Assembly: GCF_016892765.1 (NCBI RefSeq)
Contig: NZ_JAFEMD010000038.1
Location: 1-53,409 of the forward strand
Length of the DNA stretch: 53,409 bases
Reading direction: 5' to 3'
DNA from: Microvirga arvi
GTDB taxonomy: Bacteria > Pseudomonadota > Alphaproteobacteria > Rhizobiales > Beijerinckiaceae
This document shows positions 43,849 to 53,044 of the stretch, in pieces (position 1 is the stretch's first letter; each line of letters starts with the position of its first letter). The position numbers were made by a program, and so were the translations under genes. The notes beneath the pieces are model-generated. The model was not told the DNA's origin, did not search any database, and saw nothing but the letters and a program-made list of their open reading frames with translations.

Positions 43849-46014
43849 ATGTCAGATATCTCAGGCACTCCGAGAGAACAGGAGATCGACATTGCCGCTC
43901 GCGCTGAAGAGGCTGTTCTTGTCAAGGAAAATGCCAAGCTTCAGCGCGAAAACGCCGAACTGCGCAACGAGAACACATTCCTGAAAGCCCGGCTCGATGG
44001 GATGGTGGGCTCTGCTTCGTGGCGGCTAACGGTGCCGCTGCGGTTTGCGCAGCGCCTTGCTCGTGGCGATTGGCGGGCAGCACGCAAAAGCCTCGGCATT
44101 GGCTTTAGAATAAGTTACCACGGTTTCAGGGTCGGTTACCACAAACTGCTGCCTCGCCCATTGCGGGAGAAAGTCGCTTTCGGACGCGCAAGGATCCTGA
44201 AGTATGTTCGCAGCATCGGGCATTCGTCTGTAAACCAGGCAGCCCTTCAGGCTATCGTGGATCGACGCTGCGCTATTGCGAAGGGTTTCTCCGCTAACCC
44301 TGTCTCCCCTGCGGCTCCAGCCGAATGGCCGTTTATCGACGTCACGGTTGTGTGTTTCAATAGCCGCAAATGGCTCGACGGATTTGTCGGAAGCCTGATC
44401 GGCCAAGTTTATCCGCTTGGGAAGATCCATCTCAGATTCGTCGACCATGGATCAACCGATGGAACGGTGCAGACCCTTAAGGAGATTAAGGACCAAGAGG
44501 GCAGCCGCTTCGCGAGCTTCGAGGTCCTCGTTCAGGAGAACCTGGGCTTCGGAGCCGGTCACAACACGGGCATCCGGGCTGGCCAGTCACCTTATTGCCT
44601 CGTGACGAACGCCGATCTCACCTTCGACGGTGACGCGCTCGTACGGGTTGTTGCCAAGGCCTGCGCAGACGAGGCAGAGGTGGCGTGCTGGGAGTTGCGC
44701 CAGAAGCCCTACGAACATCCCAAGTTCTACGATCCCATAACCGGCGAGACAAACTGGAACGCTCATGCCTGCGTTCTGCTGCGCCGAAGTGCATTCGAGG
44801 CAATCGGAGGTTACGACGAAAACATCTTCATGTATGGCGAGGATGTCGAATTATCCTATCGGCTCCGCAGGCACGGCTTTCGCCTGCGCTACTGCCCAGA
44901 GGCAGTGGTCTGGCACTTTACCTATGAGCACGAGCATCAGATTAAGCCGCTTCAGTTCACGGGCAGCATATTCGCAAATCTGTATCTGCGACTAAAATTC
45001 GGAACCTGGCGTGACATCGCTGTCATTCCCTACCTGAGCGCACGGCTCCTTCTTGCACGAGAGGTCTACCCCGAAAGCAGAAGGGATCTGGTGAAGAGCC
45101 TCAAGCGCCTCATCGGTATCATGCCGCAGGCTCTTCGGCAGCGCAGACATTCCACAGCTCTGTTCCCGTTTCATCGATGGGATTACGACTTCGTGCGGGA
45201 GGGGGCATTCGTTGAAGCCCCTGGAAATGAGAGCAGAAAGCCCCTCGTTTCTGTTGTGACGCGCACTTTTCGAGGGCGTGAGACGTATCTGGTGCAGTGC
45301 ATTCTCTCCGTGATGGGCCAGACTTATGCCTCCATTGAGCATGTGATCGTCGAAGACGGTGGTGACACCCTGCGAGACGTCGTCGAGCGGGTGTCGCATG
45401 CCGCCGGTACAAACCTCCGCTATCTGCCGCTCGCAAAAGTCGGTCGTTCGGCGGCTGGCAATGCGGGACTTGCCGCTGCGAGAGGTGAGTTCGTCATCTT
45501 CCTCGACGACGACGACCTGTTCTTTGCGGATCACATCGAGGCCTTGGTTGGGGCTTTGGCCTTGAACCCTGATGCCGCTGCAGCCTACTCGCTTGCATGG
45601 GAAGTCCCGACGGACGCAAGCCGCCTTCCTGATGGAGCCTATGTCGAGCGTGAGCCTGTCTTCCATCGAGCCATGCGGCGCCCGTTCGATCCGGATGTGT
45701 TGCGGGAACTCAACTATATCCCAATCCAGGCGATCCTGTTCGAGCGCAAGCTCTATGTTGATCGTGGCGGCTTCGAGGAGGATCTCGACGCATTGGAGGA
45801 TTGGAACCTCTGGAACCGCTACGCCGTCGGCAACAGGTTCGCCTATGTTCCCAAGGTGACTTCGCTCTACCGCGTTCCGGCCGATCCCCGGATCGCTGAG
45901 AAGCGGGCGGAAATCCTCAGGGCCGCCTATGAACCAGTCCTTGCCCGGACAAAGCAGATGGTCTGCCAGCTGGAGAACACGACGGCGCCATGTAACTTGC
46001 CCGGACAGGTCTGA
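43849..46014 (+). CDS. Tandem GT2 glycosyltransferase with N-terminal coiled coil
   Basis: This is a protein of about 721 residues. Residues 15-50 form a coiled coil (ENAKLQRENAELRNENTFLK). The wording GSASWRLTVPLRF that follows is the common tail motif of bacterial glycosyltransferase coiled-coil leaders. The first GT2 domain starts near 165 (FIDVTVVCFNSRKWL; FVDHGSTDGTV; TNADLTFDG; MYGEDVELSYRLRRHG). The second starts near 463 (PLVSVVTRTFRGRETYLVQC; FLDDDDLFFADHIEAL). ATG 43849 is preferred over TTG 43843. The coiled coil may dimerise the enzyme or tether it to a partner. Confidence 0.9.
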   Translation: MSDISGTPREQEIDIAARAEEAVLVKENAKLQRENAELRNENTFLKARLDGMVGSASWRLTVPLRFAQRLARGDWRAARKSLGIGFRISYHGFRVGYHKLLPRPLREKVAFGRARILKYVRSIGHSSVNQAALQAIVDRRCAIAKGFSANPVSPAAPAEWPFIDVTVVCFNSRKWLDGFVGSLIGQVYPLGKIHLRFVDHGSTDGTVQTLKEIKDQEGSRFASFEVLVQENLGFGAGHNTGIRAGQSPYCLVTNADLTFDGDALVRVVAKACADEAEVACWELRQKPYEHPKFYDPITGETNWNAHACVLLRRSAFEAIGGYDENIFMYGEDVELSYRLRRHGFRLRYCPEAVVWHFTYEHEHQIKPLQFTGSIFANLYLRLKFGTWRDIAVIPYLSARLLLAREVYPESRRDLVKSLKRLIGIMPQALRQRRHSTALFPFHRWDYDFVREGAFVEAPGNESRKPLVSVVTRTFRGRETYLVQCILSVMGQTYASIEHVIVEDGGDTLRDVVERVSHAAGTNLRYLPLAKVGRSAAGNAGLAAARGEFVIFLDDDDLFFADHIEALVGALALNPDAAAAYSLAWEVPTDASRLPDGAYVEREPVFHRAMRRPFDPDVLRELNYIPIQAILFERKLYVDRGGFEEDLDALEDWNLWNRYAVGNRFAYVPKVTSLYRVPADPRIAEKRAEILRAAYEPVLARTKQMVCQLENTTAPCNLPGQV

Positions 46015-46301
46015 GCCGTGCGGTCGTGGCACTGCACGTCCCACTCCCGTGAAGGTTCATTCGGCTGCGCCGTGCGCCGATGGCGCTCTGTTGAGGACAG
46101 TTCGGCGATTGGGAGTGTGGCACGGGCGTCGCGGTCCTGCCGATCGGCAGCCCTTCGTGGTTTGGCGGTTGGGGCAAGAGATCTGATGAAGTGCAACCAA
46201 GGCCCAAGCGCATGGGACCTTCGGACGCTAGTTAATACAAAGTGCTCGTGGAGAACTGCCTAGGCGCGGGTTCAGCATTTTTCGCCTGAAGGGGTTATGG
46301 T

Positions 46302-47279
46302 GTGACTGAGACAAACAGGCCGAAAATCAGCGTTGTCATCCGCGCATTCCAGGACGCGAAGCATATCGACCGTGCGATTGAGAGCGTCCTTGCACAGAGC
46401 TTCGCCGATTTTGAGCTCATTGTCGTCGATGATGGCTCCATGGACGGCACGCGGGAGGCCGTCGCAGCTTTTGACGCCCCTCAAATCGTCTACGTCTGGC
46501 AACCCCACCTGGGGCCAAGCGCCGCCCTGAACAGAGCCATCGGTCACGCGCGCGGCGCCTATGTGGCTTTCCTCGCGGCTGAGGACGAATGTCTACCCGA
46601 CCGGCTGGAGTTCCAGCTAACAAGCCTTGAAGGTGGTGGCTTTACCTCCCATTTCTGCGCCCCGTCTCTGATTGACGAGCACGGTGAAGAACTGGACGAC
46701 CATGCCGCACCTGTGTTCTTCAAACACGACGCAACAGACGGGGCAGGCGCTTATAGGGATTTCCTTAACTATGGGAATTTCTTGTGTTTTTCCGGCGCGA
46801 TGGTGAAGCGTGAGGCACTTGAGCGCGTAGGGGGCTTCAATCCTGGCCTTTTCCGGGCGCATGACTTTGAGCAGTGGATCCGACTGTGCAAGCTCGGTGG
46901 GATGGCCATATCACGAGAACGATTCGTGAGGCACCGAGTGCGGAGGGAGCGTTCATTCCCACCAGGGATTCGCCTTGGGGCGAGCAGTGATTCCGAGCTT
47001 GCCCATGTCTATGAGCATTTCTTTGATGGCGTCTCGGTCGAGCTCCTGAAGGCCGCTTTCCCGGATGAGTCCCACATCTGGGGAGACCCGCTCGTCGATG
47101 ATCCTCAGGGTTTCGCGACGATGCTTCTCCTCCTTCATCCAAGCCCATCCATACGGGAAATTGCCTTTCGCCGCCTTCTCAACCTGTTCAGGGATGAAGG
47201 CCCGTCCGGACCAGTCATGCTGTCGAATTTCGAGGTTGACGCACCGGCTCTGGCTACTGCATTGCGATCACACCGATAG
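46302..47279 (+). CDS. GT2 glycosyltransferase
   Basis: This 325-residue single-domain GT-A transferase starts at GTG after a GAAGGGG site. Motifs are ISVVIRAFQDAKHIDRAIES near residue 9, LIVVDDGSMDGTREAV near 38, the nucleotide-sugar/metal region AFLAAEDECLPDRLEFQL near 88 (AED in place of the usual DxD), and RAHDFEQWIRLCKLGG near 185. The C-terminal 80 residues are not conserved in a way I recognise. It lies 38 bases before the GT61 gene, probably one transcript. The 287-base gap before it holds no gene I can support. Confidence 0.9.
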   Translation: MTETNRPKISVVIRAFQDAKHIDRAIESVLAQSFADFELIVVDDGSMDGTREAVAAFDAPQIVYVWQPHLGPSAALNRAIGHARGAYVAFLAAEDECLPDRLEFQLTSLEGGGFTSHFCAPSLIDEHGEELDDHAAPVFFKHDATDGAGAYRDFLNYGNFLCFSGAMVKREALERVGGFNPGLFRAHDFEQWIRLCKLGGMAISRERFVRHRVRRERSFPPGIRLGASSDSELAHVYEHFFDGVSVELLKAAFPDESHIWGDPLVDDPQGFATMLLLLHPSPSIREIAFRRLLNLFRDEGPSGPVMLSNFEVDAPALATALRSHR

Positions 47280-47317
47280 AACTCCACTAACCCATTCCGG
47301 AACTGAAGCCTGGAGCG

Positions 47318-49390
47318 ATGTTGCATAAAGACACTAATCTTTACGCGCGGCTGGCTGGTCGATGGCGAGGTCGTGGCTTGATCCGGATTCCAGGAGCGAT
47401 CCTGCGAAGGCTCATGCGGCGAGCTTCGCCCCAGAGCGATGAGTCGCCTCAATGGATCAGCAAGGTCTATTTCGATCGCGACTATTATCTTTGCAGCTAT
47501 CTCGATGTCGCTGCTGCGGGCATTGATCCCCTGGAGCATTTCGCCCGGTACGGCGAGGCGGAGAATCGGAGGCCCAATCTCCTGTTCGATCCCGGCTACT
47601 ATCTGGAGCGGTATCCCGATGTCGCGGCTTCCGGCTTAAGCGCCATCAGGCACTATACCCTCTATGGCGAAGCTGAGCGTCGCCAGCCTCACCCCTGGTT
47701 CGATCCCATCTTGTACGAAAGTCAACTGCCACGATCCGAGCGCACCGGGCTGGGCTATATCGAGCATTTCTTCCGCCGTGGCGCATCCGAGGGACTTCGG
47801 ACAAGCATCCTGTTCGACAGTGACTTCTATATTCGACACGTGACCGGTCGGGCGGTGGCGAAGGAGCACGCGCTCATTGACTTTCTCACGAACATGGATG
47901 CCAGCCCGCATCCGATGTTCGACCCGGAGTATTACCTGCGTGCCAATCCGGATGTTTTGGCTGCCCGAATAAGCCCGTTTGAGCATTATGCGAGGCATGG
48001 TGTTAGCCGGAACTACCCCATCTCGGCCTTTTTTGATGCCCACTATTATCAGGCCGTCTACCGGATCGACAGGAATGGCAGCGCTCTCGCGCATTATCTG
48101 GAGCACGGCCTGCGGGCTGGCTGTGTGCCGAGCAGTCGTGCGGAACGGAACGGCTTGCTCTACAGCTTTGTCACACAGTCCCTTCAAGCGGATGAGTTTA
48201 GCCGCGCGATCGCGCAGGATCGGCAGATCTTGGCGATTTCTGATCTCGACTGGGTCCAATCTGCCGCAGGGCCCGTTCAGAGTGTTGCTGTCTCGGCGCC
48301 GGAATATGGTTCGTTGCCGATGCCGCCGTCGGCGCAGGAGGAGGCTCTTGTCTACCCTGCTAAGATGTTCGGGCGGGACATTGATCCGGAGCCGTTTAGG
48401 GCAAAGCTGCCCGATTTGTATATGGCTACGATCGATAATGCCGTGTGCATCGTCGGAACTAATCTGGTTGTGACATCGGCTGGGGACATCCTTCATGACG
48501 AACTTGCGGAAGATCCTGAGAATCGTTTTGGAGTAAAGCCCGGAATTGTAAGGGCTTTCCTCAGCGGAAAGGCCCTCATTCACGTTCCGGTTCTCAAGGA
48601 ACAACTGGCCGAAGGCGTTCTACTGTCCTGCGATGCGGATGCAAACTATTACCACTGGATGTTCGAGGTGTTGCCGAAACTGATGCTCCTCGACCAGTGC
48701 GGCGTTCCGGTCGACGCTCCTCTGATCATCACCAGCGAGGCCCATCCCAACTTCCTGGAATTGCTCGCCCGTGTCGCGCCTAGCCGGGCGGTGGTGCGCT
48801 TCCCGCATCAGGTGGGTGTCAAGGTAAAGAGGCTCTGGATGCCCGGGAACCTGTCAAGGGTCCTCAGCAACTATAAGAATCCGGTTGACCCCGCTTATGA
48901 CATTGTGCTCTCACCGAGCGGCTTGAAATATGTTTACGACAAGCTCCGGCCGGCTCAATATGCGGCGCCGTCCCGGCGGCTCTATCTGGCTCGTCCCCGT
49001 GGGATCCGGAGGGCGCTGAACGAGGACGTTTTGATCGGCTTGTTGAGAGAGCGTGGCTTCGAGATCGTTGATCCCTCTGGACTCAGTATTGATGAGCAGC
49101 GGGAAACCTTTGCATCCGCCGAATTGATCGTCGGACCGACGGGTGCGGCGATGACGAACCTCATCTTCGCCCATCCAAAGGCGCAGGCGTTGATCTTTGT
49201 GGCGGATCACCCGCAGACGAACCCCTATATATTCAGCCAGGTTGCCCAATTTCGCGGGATAGACCTGGCATTTCTGGCGTGCAAGCGCGCTTTTTCGATC
49301 TCAGGCGAATACTCCGTACATGACGACTACTTCGTCGACCCGGATGCTCTGGTGCGTTGGATTGACGAAGTTGGCAGGCCTGCAAACTAA
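47318..49390 (+). CDS. GT61-family glycosyltransferase with six N-terminal ~37-residue repeats
   Basis: This is a 690-residue protein. Residues about 50-272 hold six imperfect repeats with consensus FDxxYYLxxYPDV...G...HYxxYGxxExRxP. Starts are near 51, 89, 127, 165, 200 and 238, and repeats 3 and 4 are the most degenerate. Residues about 430-670 are a GT61 catalytic domain: DANYYHWMFEVLPKLMLLD, RRLYLARPRGIRRALNED, and AELIVGPTGAAMTNLIFAHP. GT61 enzymes in bacteria act on surface glycans, and in eukaryotes include xylosyl- and GlcNAc-transferases. The repeats occur in other alphaproteobacterial polysaccharide proteins with unknown role. It is followed after 4 bases by the ketoisomerase gene. 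Confidence 0.88.
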   Translation: MLHKDTNLYARLAGRWRGRGLIRIPGAILRRLMRRASPQSDESPQWISKVYFDRDYYLCSYLDVAAAGIDPLEHFARYGEAENRRPNLLFDPGYYLERYPDVAASGLSAIRHYTLYGEAERRQPHPWFDPILYESQLPRSERTGLGYIEHFFRRGASEGLRTSILFDSDFYIRHVTGRAVAKEHALIDFLTNMDASPHPMFDPEYYLRANPDVLAARISPFEHYARHGVSRNYPISAFFDAHYYQAVYRIDRNGSALAHYLEHGLRAGCVPSSRAERNGLLYSFVTQSLQADEFSRAIAQDRQILAISDLDWVQSAAGPVQSVAVSAPEYGSLPMPPSAQEEALVYPAKMFGRDIDPEPFRAKLPDLYMATIDNAVCIVGTNLVVTSAGDILHDELAEDPENRFGVKPGIVRAFLSGKALIHVPVLKEQLAEGVLLSCDADANYYHWMFEVLPKLMLLDQCGVPVDAPLIITSEAHPNFLELLARVAPSRAVVRFPHQVGVKVKRLWMPGNLSRVLSNYKNPVDPAYDIVLSPSGLKYVYDKLRPAQYAAPSRRLYLARPRGIRRALNEDVLIGLLRERGFEIVDPSGLSIDEQRETFASAELIVGPTGAAMTNLIFAHPKAQALIFVADHPQTNPYIFSQVAQFRGIDLAFLACKRAFSISGEYSVHDDYFVDPDALVRWIDEVGRPAN

Positions 49391-49394
49391 CACT

Positions 49395-49814
49395 ATGGTG
49401 CCTTCCATGAAACCCTGGCAGTTGATAGATCTTCCTCGGGTACAGGATCCTCGCGGTAATCTGACCTTCGTTGAGGGGGGGCGCCACCTGCCCTTCGATA
49501 TCGCCCGCGTGTATTACCTCTACGATATCCCTGGGGGAGCGAATAGGGGCGGACATGCCCATAAGGAGCTGCAACAGGTCCTGATTGCAGTGTCAGGCAG
49601 CTTCGATGTGCATCTCGATGACGGGCACAACACGGAAGTCATCACCTTGCGTCGCTCCTATACTGGGCTTCTCCTGAGGTCGATGGTGTGGAGGGTGTTG
49701 GATAATTTCTCGTCTGGTGCGGTTTGTCTCACGCTGGCATCAATGCCCTACATCGAGGACGACTACTATCGAGACTACAACGACTTTATCAAAGCGGTGG
49801 GATCCAAGTCATGA
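49395..49814 (+). CDS. Sugar 3,4-ketoisomerase (FdtA/QdtA, WxcM-like cupin)
   Basis: This 139-residue cupin protein converts dTDP-4-keto-6-deoxy-glucose to a 3-keto isomer, the substrate for 3-amination. It has the family start WQLIDLPRVQDPRGNLTFVE, the fold core FDIARVYYLYDIPGGANRGG, and the catalytic histidine stretch HAHKELQQVLIAVSGSFDVH, with LLRSMVWRVLDNFSSGAVCL in the last strands. FdtA makes the galacto form (Fuc3N) and QdtA the gluco form (Qui3N), and sequence by eye does not separate them. The stop overlaps the aminotransferase start (ATGA), so coupling is direct. ATG 49407 is a possible alternative start. Confidence 0.92.
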   Translation: MVPSMKPWQLIDLPRVQDPRGNLTFVEGGRHLPFDIARVYYLYDIPGGANRGGHAHKELQQVLIAVSGSFDVHLDDGHNTEVITLRRSYTGLLLRSMVWRVLDNFSSGAVCLTLASMPYIEDDYYRDYNDFIKAVGSKS

Positions 49815-50929
49815 ATGTGCCCTTCTTTGACCTTCGCGCGACCCATGATGAGATCCATGATGAGATCATGGCCGCGGTCGCCGGAACCCTTCAGCGGTCG
49901 AACTTCATCCTAGGTCCTGAACTGGAGAAGTTCGAAGCTGAATTCGCCGAATATTGCGGAGCCCGCCACTGCATCGGAGTGGGAAACGGGCTCGATGCCT
50001 TGAGGCTGATCCTGCTGGCATATGGCATCGGCCCTGGAGACGAAGTCATTGTTCCGGCCCATACCTTCGTTGCAACTTGGCTTGCTGTCACCGAGGCCGG
50101 GGCACGCCCAGTCGGCGTTGATATCGATCCTGCGACCTACAACCTCGACCCGAGCCTCATCTCGGCGGCCGTGACCCCGAAGACTCGGGCCATCATGCCT
50201 GTCCATCTCTATGGACGCCCAGCCGATATGGCCGCCATCAACGAGGTTGCAGCAAAGCACAGCCTCGTCGTGATCGAGGATGCCGCTCAGGCCCATGGCG
50301 CCACAGCATTTGGCAAGAGGGCAGGGGGGCTTGGGGGTGCTGCGGCCTTCAGCTTCTATCCGACGAAGAACCTGGGAGCGCTGGGCGATGGCGGTGCCAT
50401 CGTGACGAGCGACGATGAGGTTGCACGCCGTGCGCAAACCATTCGCAATTACGGTTCGGCGAAGAAGTACCATCATACCTCGCTCGGCACGAATTCCCGT
50501 CTGGACGAAATGCAGGCCGCGGTCCTGCGCGTCAAGCTGCGCAGCCTCGACGGTAAGAACGAGGCACGACAGCGGCTCGTGCAGCGATATCTGGAGCGGC
50601 TGAAGCGGATCCAAGGTCTCGGTGCGCCAGAAATCGATCCGCAGATGAAGAGCGTCTGGCATCTTCTGGTGGTGCAGACGCCCGGCCGGGACGCCCTTGC
50701 GGAACACTTGGCATCGCATGGGATCAGCACACTCGTGCATTATCCCATCCCTCCGCACCTCCAGGAGGCCCTTGCGCATCTGGGCTATAAGAGGGGAGAC
50801 TTCCCCGTCGCAGAACAGGCCGCTGAGGAGGTCCTGAGTCTGCCCTTGTGGCCAGAAATGAGTGACAGCCATGTTGATCGGGTGCTCGATGCCCTCGAGG
50901 CCTGGAATGGCTTTGGTCGTTTGTCATGA
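49811..50929 (+). CDS. DegT/DnrJ/EryC1/StrS aminotransferase (FdtB/QdtB-like)
   Basis: This 372-residue PLP-dependent sugar aminotransferase begins MNVPFFDLRATHDEIHDEIM, as in FdtB/QdtB. The PLP-binding lysine lies in FSFYPTKNLGALGDGGAIVT near residue 185. The phosphate-cup region GVGNGLDALRLILLAYGIGP is near 57, and HHTSLGTNSRLDEMQAAVLR near 219 is the family block. It would transfer an amino group from glutamate to C3 of the 3-keto sugar. It overlaps both neighbours by four bases, making a three-gene translational unit. Confidence 0.95.
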   Translation: MNVPFFDLRATHDEIHDEIMAAVAGTLQRSNFILGPELEKFEAEFAEYCGARHCIGVGNGLDALRLILLAYGIGPGDEVIVPAHTFVATWLAVTEAGARPVGVDIDPATYNLDPSLISAAVTPKTRAIMPVHLYGRPADMAAINEVAAKHSLVVIEDAAQAHGATAFGKRAGGLGGAAAFSFYPTKNLGALGDGGAIVTSDDEVARRAQTIRNYGSAKKYHHTSLGTNSRLDEMQAAVLRVKLRSLDGKNEARQRLVQRYLERLKRIQGLGAPEIDPQMKSVWHLLVVQTPGRDALAEHLASHGISTLVHYPIPPHLQEALAHLGYKRGDFPVAEQAAEEVLSLPLWPEMSDSHVDRVLDALEAWNGFGRLS

Positions 50930-51723
50930 CGAAGATTGGAGCAGGGTCTTACGTAAGCCCCGCTTTCGAGATTGATGATGACGTAGAGATCGGGAACAAC
51001 TGCGTCCTCAGCGGCTCCGGCCGAATTCATTCGGGCGTAAGGATCGGTCATCACGTCGTCATCGAGGGGCAGGTCTCCGTCGGTTCCTCGACGTGGATCG
51101 GTCATCACTCGACACTCTCCGGAGTTGTTGAAATGGGGGCTGGCAATGAGATCTTTCCCTATTGCTCAATCGGCTATCCGCCCCAGCATCCCGAGAGCCC
51201 CAAGCCTTCTGGCGGGGTGATGATCGGTGACCGCAACGTGCTGCGGGAGTTCGTCTCTATTCACGCCCCGGCGGAGGAGATGGTGACCAGCATCGGTGAT
51301 GCCTGCTACCTCATGACCTCCAGCCATATTTCGCATGACTGCACCGTCGGCAACGGCGTGAAGATGGCAATGAATGCGACACTCGCCGGGTTCGTGAAGG
51401 TTGGTGACTATGCCTATCTGGGGCTGCACGTTGCGGTCCATCAGAGAATACATATAGGCGCCCATGCCATGTTGGGCATGAACACGCCGATCGTGAAGCA
51501 TGTTCCCCCCTTTGCTGTCATCTTCAATCAGAGGTTCCGGAAGATAAACCGCTATGGCATGGCCAAGAGAGGGTTCACTCCGGAGGAGATAAATGCACTC
51601 CAGGATTACTATGAAACGGGAGCCTTTCCGGCGATGGCTTTCCCGACGGTGGTGGAAGCCGAAAGCTTCGCACGGGATCATACGGGATTGCCGGTGTATT
51701 CGCTGAACTCGTGTTCCAGCTAG
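50926..51723 (+). CDS. LpxA-like hexapeptide acyltransferase, probable amino-sugar N-acyltransferase
   Basis: This 265-residue left-handed beta-helix protein has wording very close to UDP-GlcNAc acyltransferase (LpxA): SGVRIGHHVVIEGQVSVGSS, FPYCSIGYPPQHPESPKPSG, VMIGDRNVLREFVSIHAP, the catalytic histidine in SSHISHDCTVGNG, NATLAGFVKVGDYAYLGLHV, and the C-terminal helices MAKRGFTPEEINALQDYY. Real lpxA lies with lpxD, fabZ and lpxB, and none are here. Its ATGA overlap with the aminotransferase gene instead suggests it acylates the 3-amino group of the dTDP sugar, replacing FdtC/QdtC-type transferases. Whether it uses acetyl, 3-hydroxybutyryl or a longer acyl-ACP chain is open. Confidence 0.88.
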   Translation: MTKIGAGSYVSPAFEIDDDVEIGNNCVLSGSGRIHSGVRIGHHVVIEGQVSVGSSTWIGHHSTLSGVVEMGAGNEIFPYCSIGYPPQHPESPKPSGGVMIGDRNVLREFVSIHAPAEEMVTSIGDACYLMTSSHISHDCTVGNGVKMAMNATLAGFVKVGDYAYLGLHVAVHQRIHIGAHAMLGMNTPIVKHVPPFAVIFNQRFRKINRYGMAKRGFTPEEINALQDYYETGAFPAMAFPTVVEAESFARDHTGLPVYSLNSCSS

Positions 51724-51832
51724 GTTATAGCGCGAGGACCCTGCGGCCCGAACAGGTGGCGGAGATAGCTCCAAACGGGTGAAGTGACAGACTGGGGCAG
51801 AGCATCGACGCGCCTTTTTATGGAGAATCTCC

Positions 51833-52909
51833 TTGGGTAAATTCCGGCTTCCGTCGTGGGATGAGACACGTTTTTCAGTTGCACCCAACCGTCCGCTCTT
51901 TGAAGAACTAACGGCAGCGATGCTGGCCCACAACGAGAGCATAGATCTCGGCCCGTGGATGCGTCTGCCCGAAGAGCAAGTCTCTGGCACAATGGAGCTC
52001 ATGCTCGATCCATGGTGCGGGGTTCTTGGGCAGATCCCGCTGCTGGAGCCATCGCGGATTGCGGACTGTTCCGGTAAGCCACATTACCTAGAAGATTATC
52101 ATCGCTATCTTAGGTCGATAGATCATTATGGCCTTTTGAACGATGTCACATTCGAAGATCTTGGACAGCGGGGTTGGAGACTATTCGATCTCGGGAGCCT
52201 GATAGACTTCCTTCTGATCTCAGCCTTCGTGGATTTCCAAAGTAAAAGGACAAACGTGTTGGAGATCGGAGGAGGATTTGGGCGCCTTGCTGAATTCCTG
52301 CCTTTGGTGACGAATGCTGATTTTCGTTACATAAATATCGACGCCGCTCCGGTATCGCTAATGTATTCTTATGAATACTTGCGAGCGCGATTTCCTGAGA
52401 AGCGCGTCGTGATGTTTTCTCCCGAGAAGAAGATCGAAGATTATGATTTCCTGATTGTGCCAACTTGGCATGCTGACGCACTTCCCAAAGAAGCAGTAGA
52501 TCTGGTGATCAATGTCGAGAGCATGCAGGAGATGAATCAAACTCTGGTTGATTACTACTTGTCGTATATCGATGAACGCACGCCAGTAGGCTCTCACATT
52601 TATCTTGTCAATTCTCGGGAGTGGCTTTTCAAGGGGACTTGGAATTTCCCCCCCTCATGGGAAGTTCTGTACCGACACCGCACCGTGAGAGCTTGGACGC
52701 CAGATCAGCCGGCAGAGTTATTCCGCAAGGCGGATGTTGTAGTCGAGGCAGTCAATCGCTTGAGAAAGGCAGCGTTTGATCAGGAAGTAGATGCAGTGAG
52801 ACAGATTGCAGAATTGGCGAAATACAAGCACTTGGTCGAAATAGGGCACCTCGTTCCTGCGGATGGGGTGCCGCAAGTACTTCAGGATTCAAGCGAAACG
52901 GATCTGTAA
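51833..52909 (+). CDS. Putative sugar O-methyltransferase (SAM-dependent)
   Basis: This protein of about 358 residues starts at TTG after GGAG. The SAM site NVLEIGGGFGRLAEFLPLVT is near residue 142 and the post-II acidic strand FRYINIDAAPVSLMYSYEYL near 167. DLVINVESMQEMNQTLVDYY near 222 matches the putative sugar O-methyltransferase family. It likely methylates a sugar hydroxyl in the glycan made here. The middle of the gene is AT-richer than its neighbours and uses codons such as ATA and TTA more often, a sign of acquisition from another genome. It is separated by 109 bases from the LpxA-like gene. Confidence 0.85.
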   Translation: MGKFRLPSWDETRFSVAPNRPLFEELTAAMLAHNESIDLGPWMRLPEEQVSGTMELMLDPWCGVLGQIPLLEPSRIADCSGKPHYLEDYHRYLRSIDHYGLLNDVTFEDLGQRGWRLFDLGSLIDFLLISAFVDFQSKRTNVLEIGGGFGRLAEFLPLVTNADFRYINIDAAPVSLMYSYEYLRARFPEKRVVMFSPEKKIEDYDFLIVPTWHADALPKEAVDLVINVESMQEMNQTLVDYYLSYIDERTPVGSHIYLVNSREWLFKGTWNFPPSWEVLYRHRTVRAWTPDQPAELFRKADVVVEAVNRLRKAAFDQEVDAVRQIAELAKYKHLVEIGHLVPADGVPQVLQDSSETDL

Positions 52910-53044
52910 AAACATTCTCTTTTCGATACTTAGTCGGCCCTGAATAACCCACAACTTGTTGGGACAGAAGGATTCTTCGTCGTCACGAAGCATTGTAAAA
53001 TGCCAGCATCTGGGGACGGACCCGCTTAAACCTGGTGTTTTGCC

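Noticed and set aside
46018..46263. 81-codon plus-strand ORF after the coiled-coil glycosyltransferase
   Set aside because: Arg/Ser/Cys-rich composition typical of a non-coding frame, no ribosome site.
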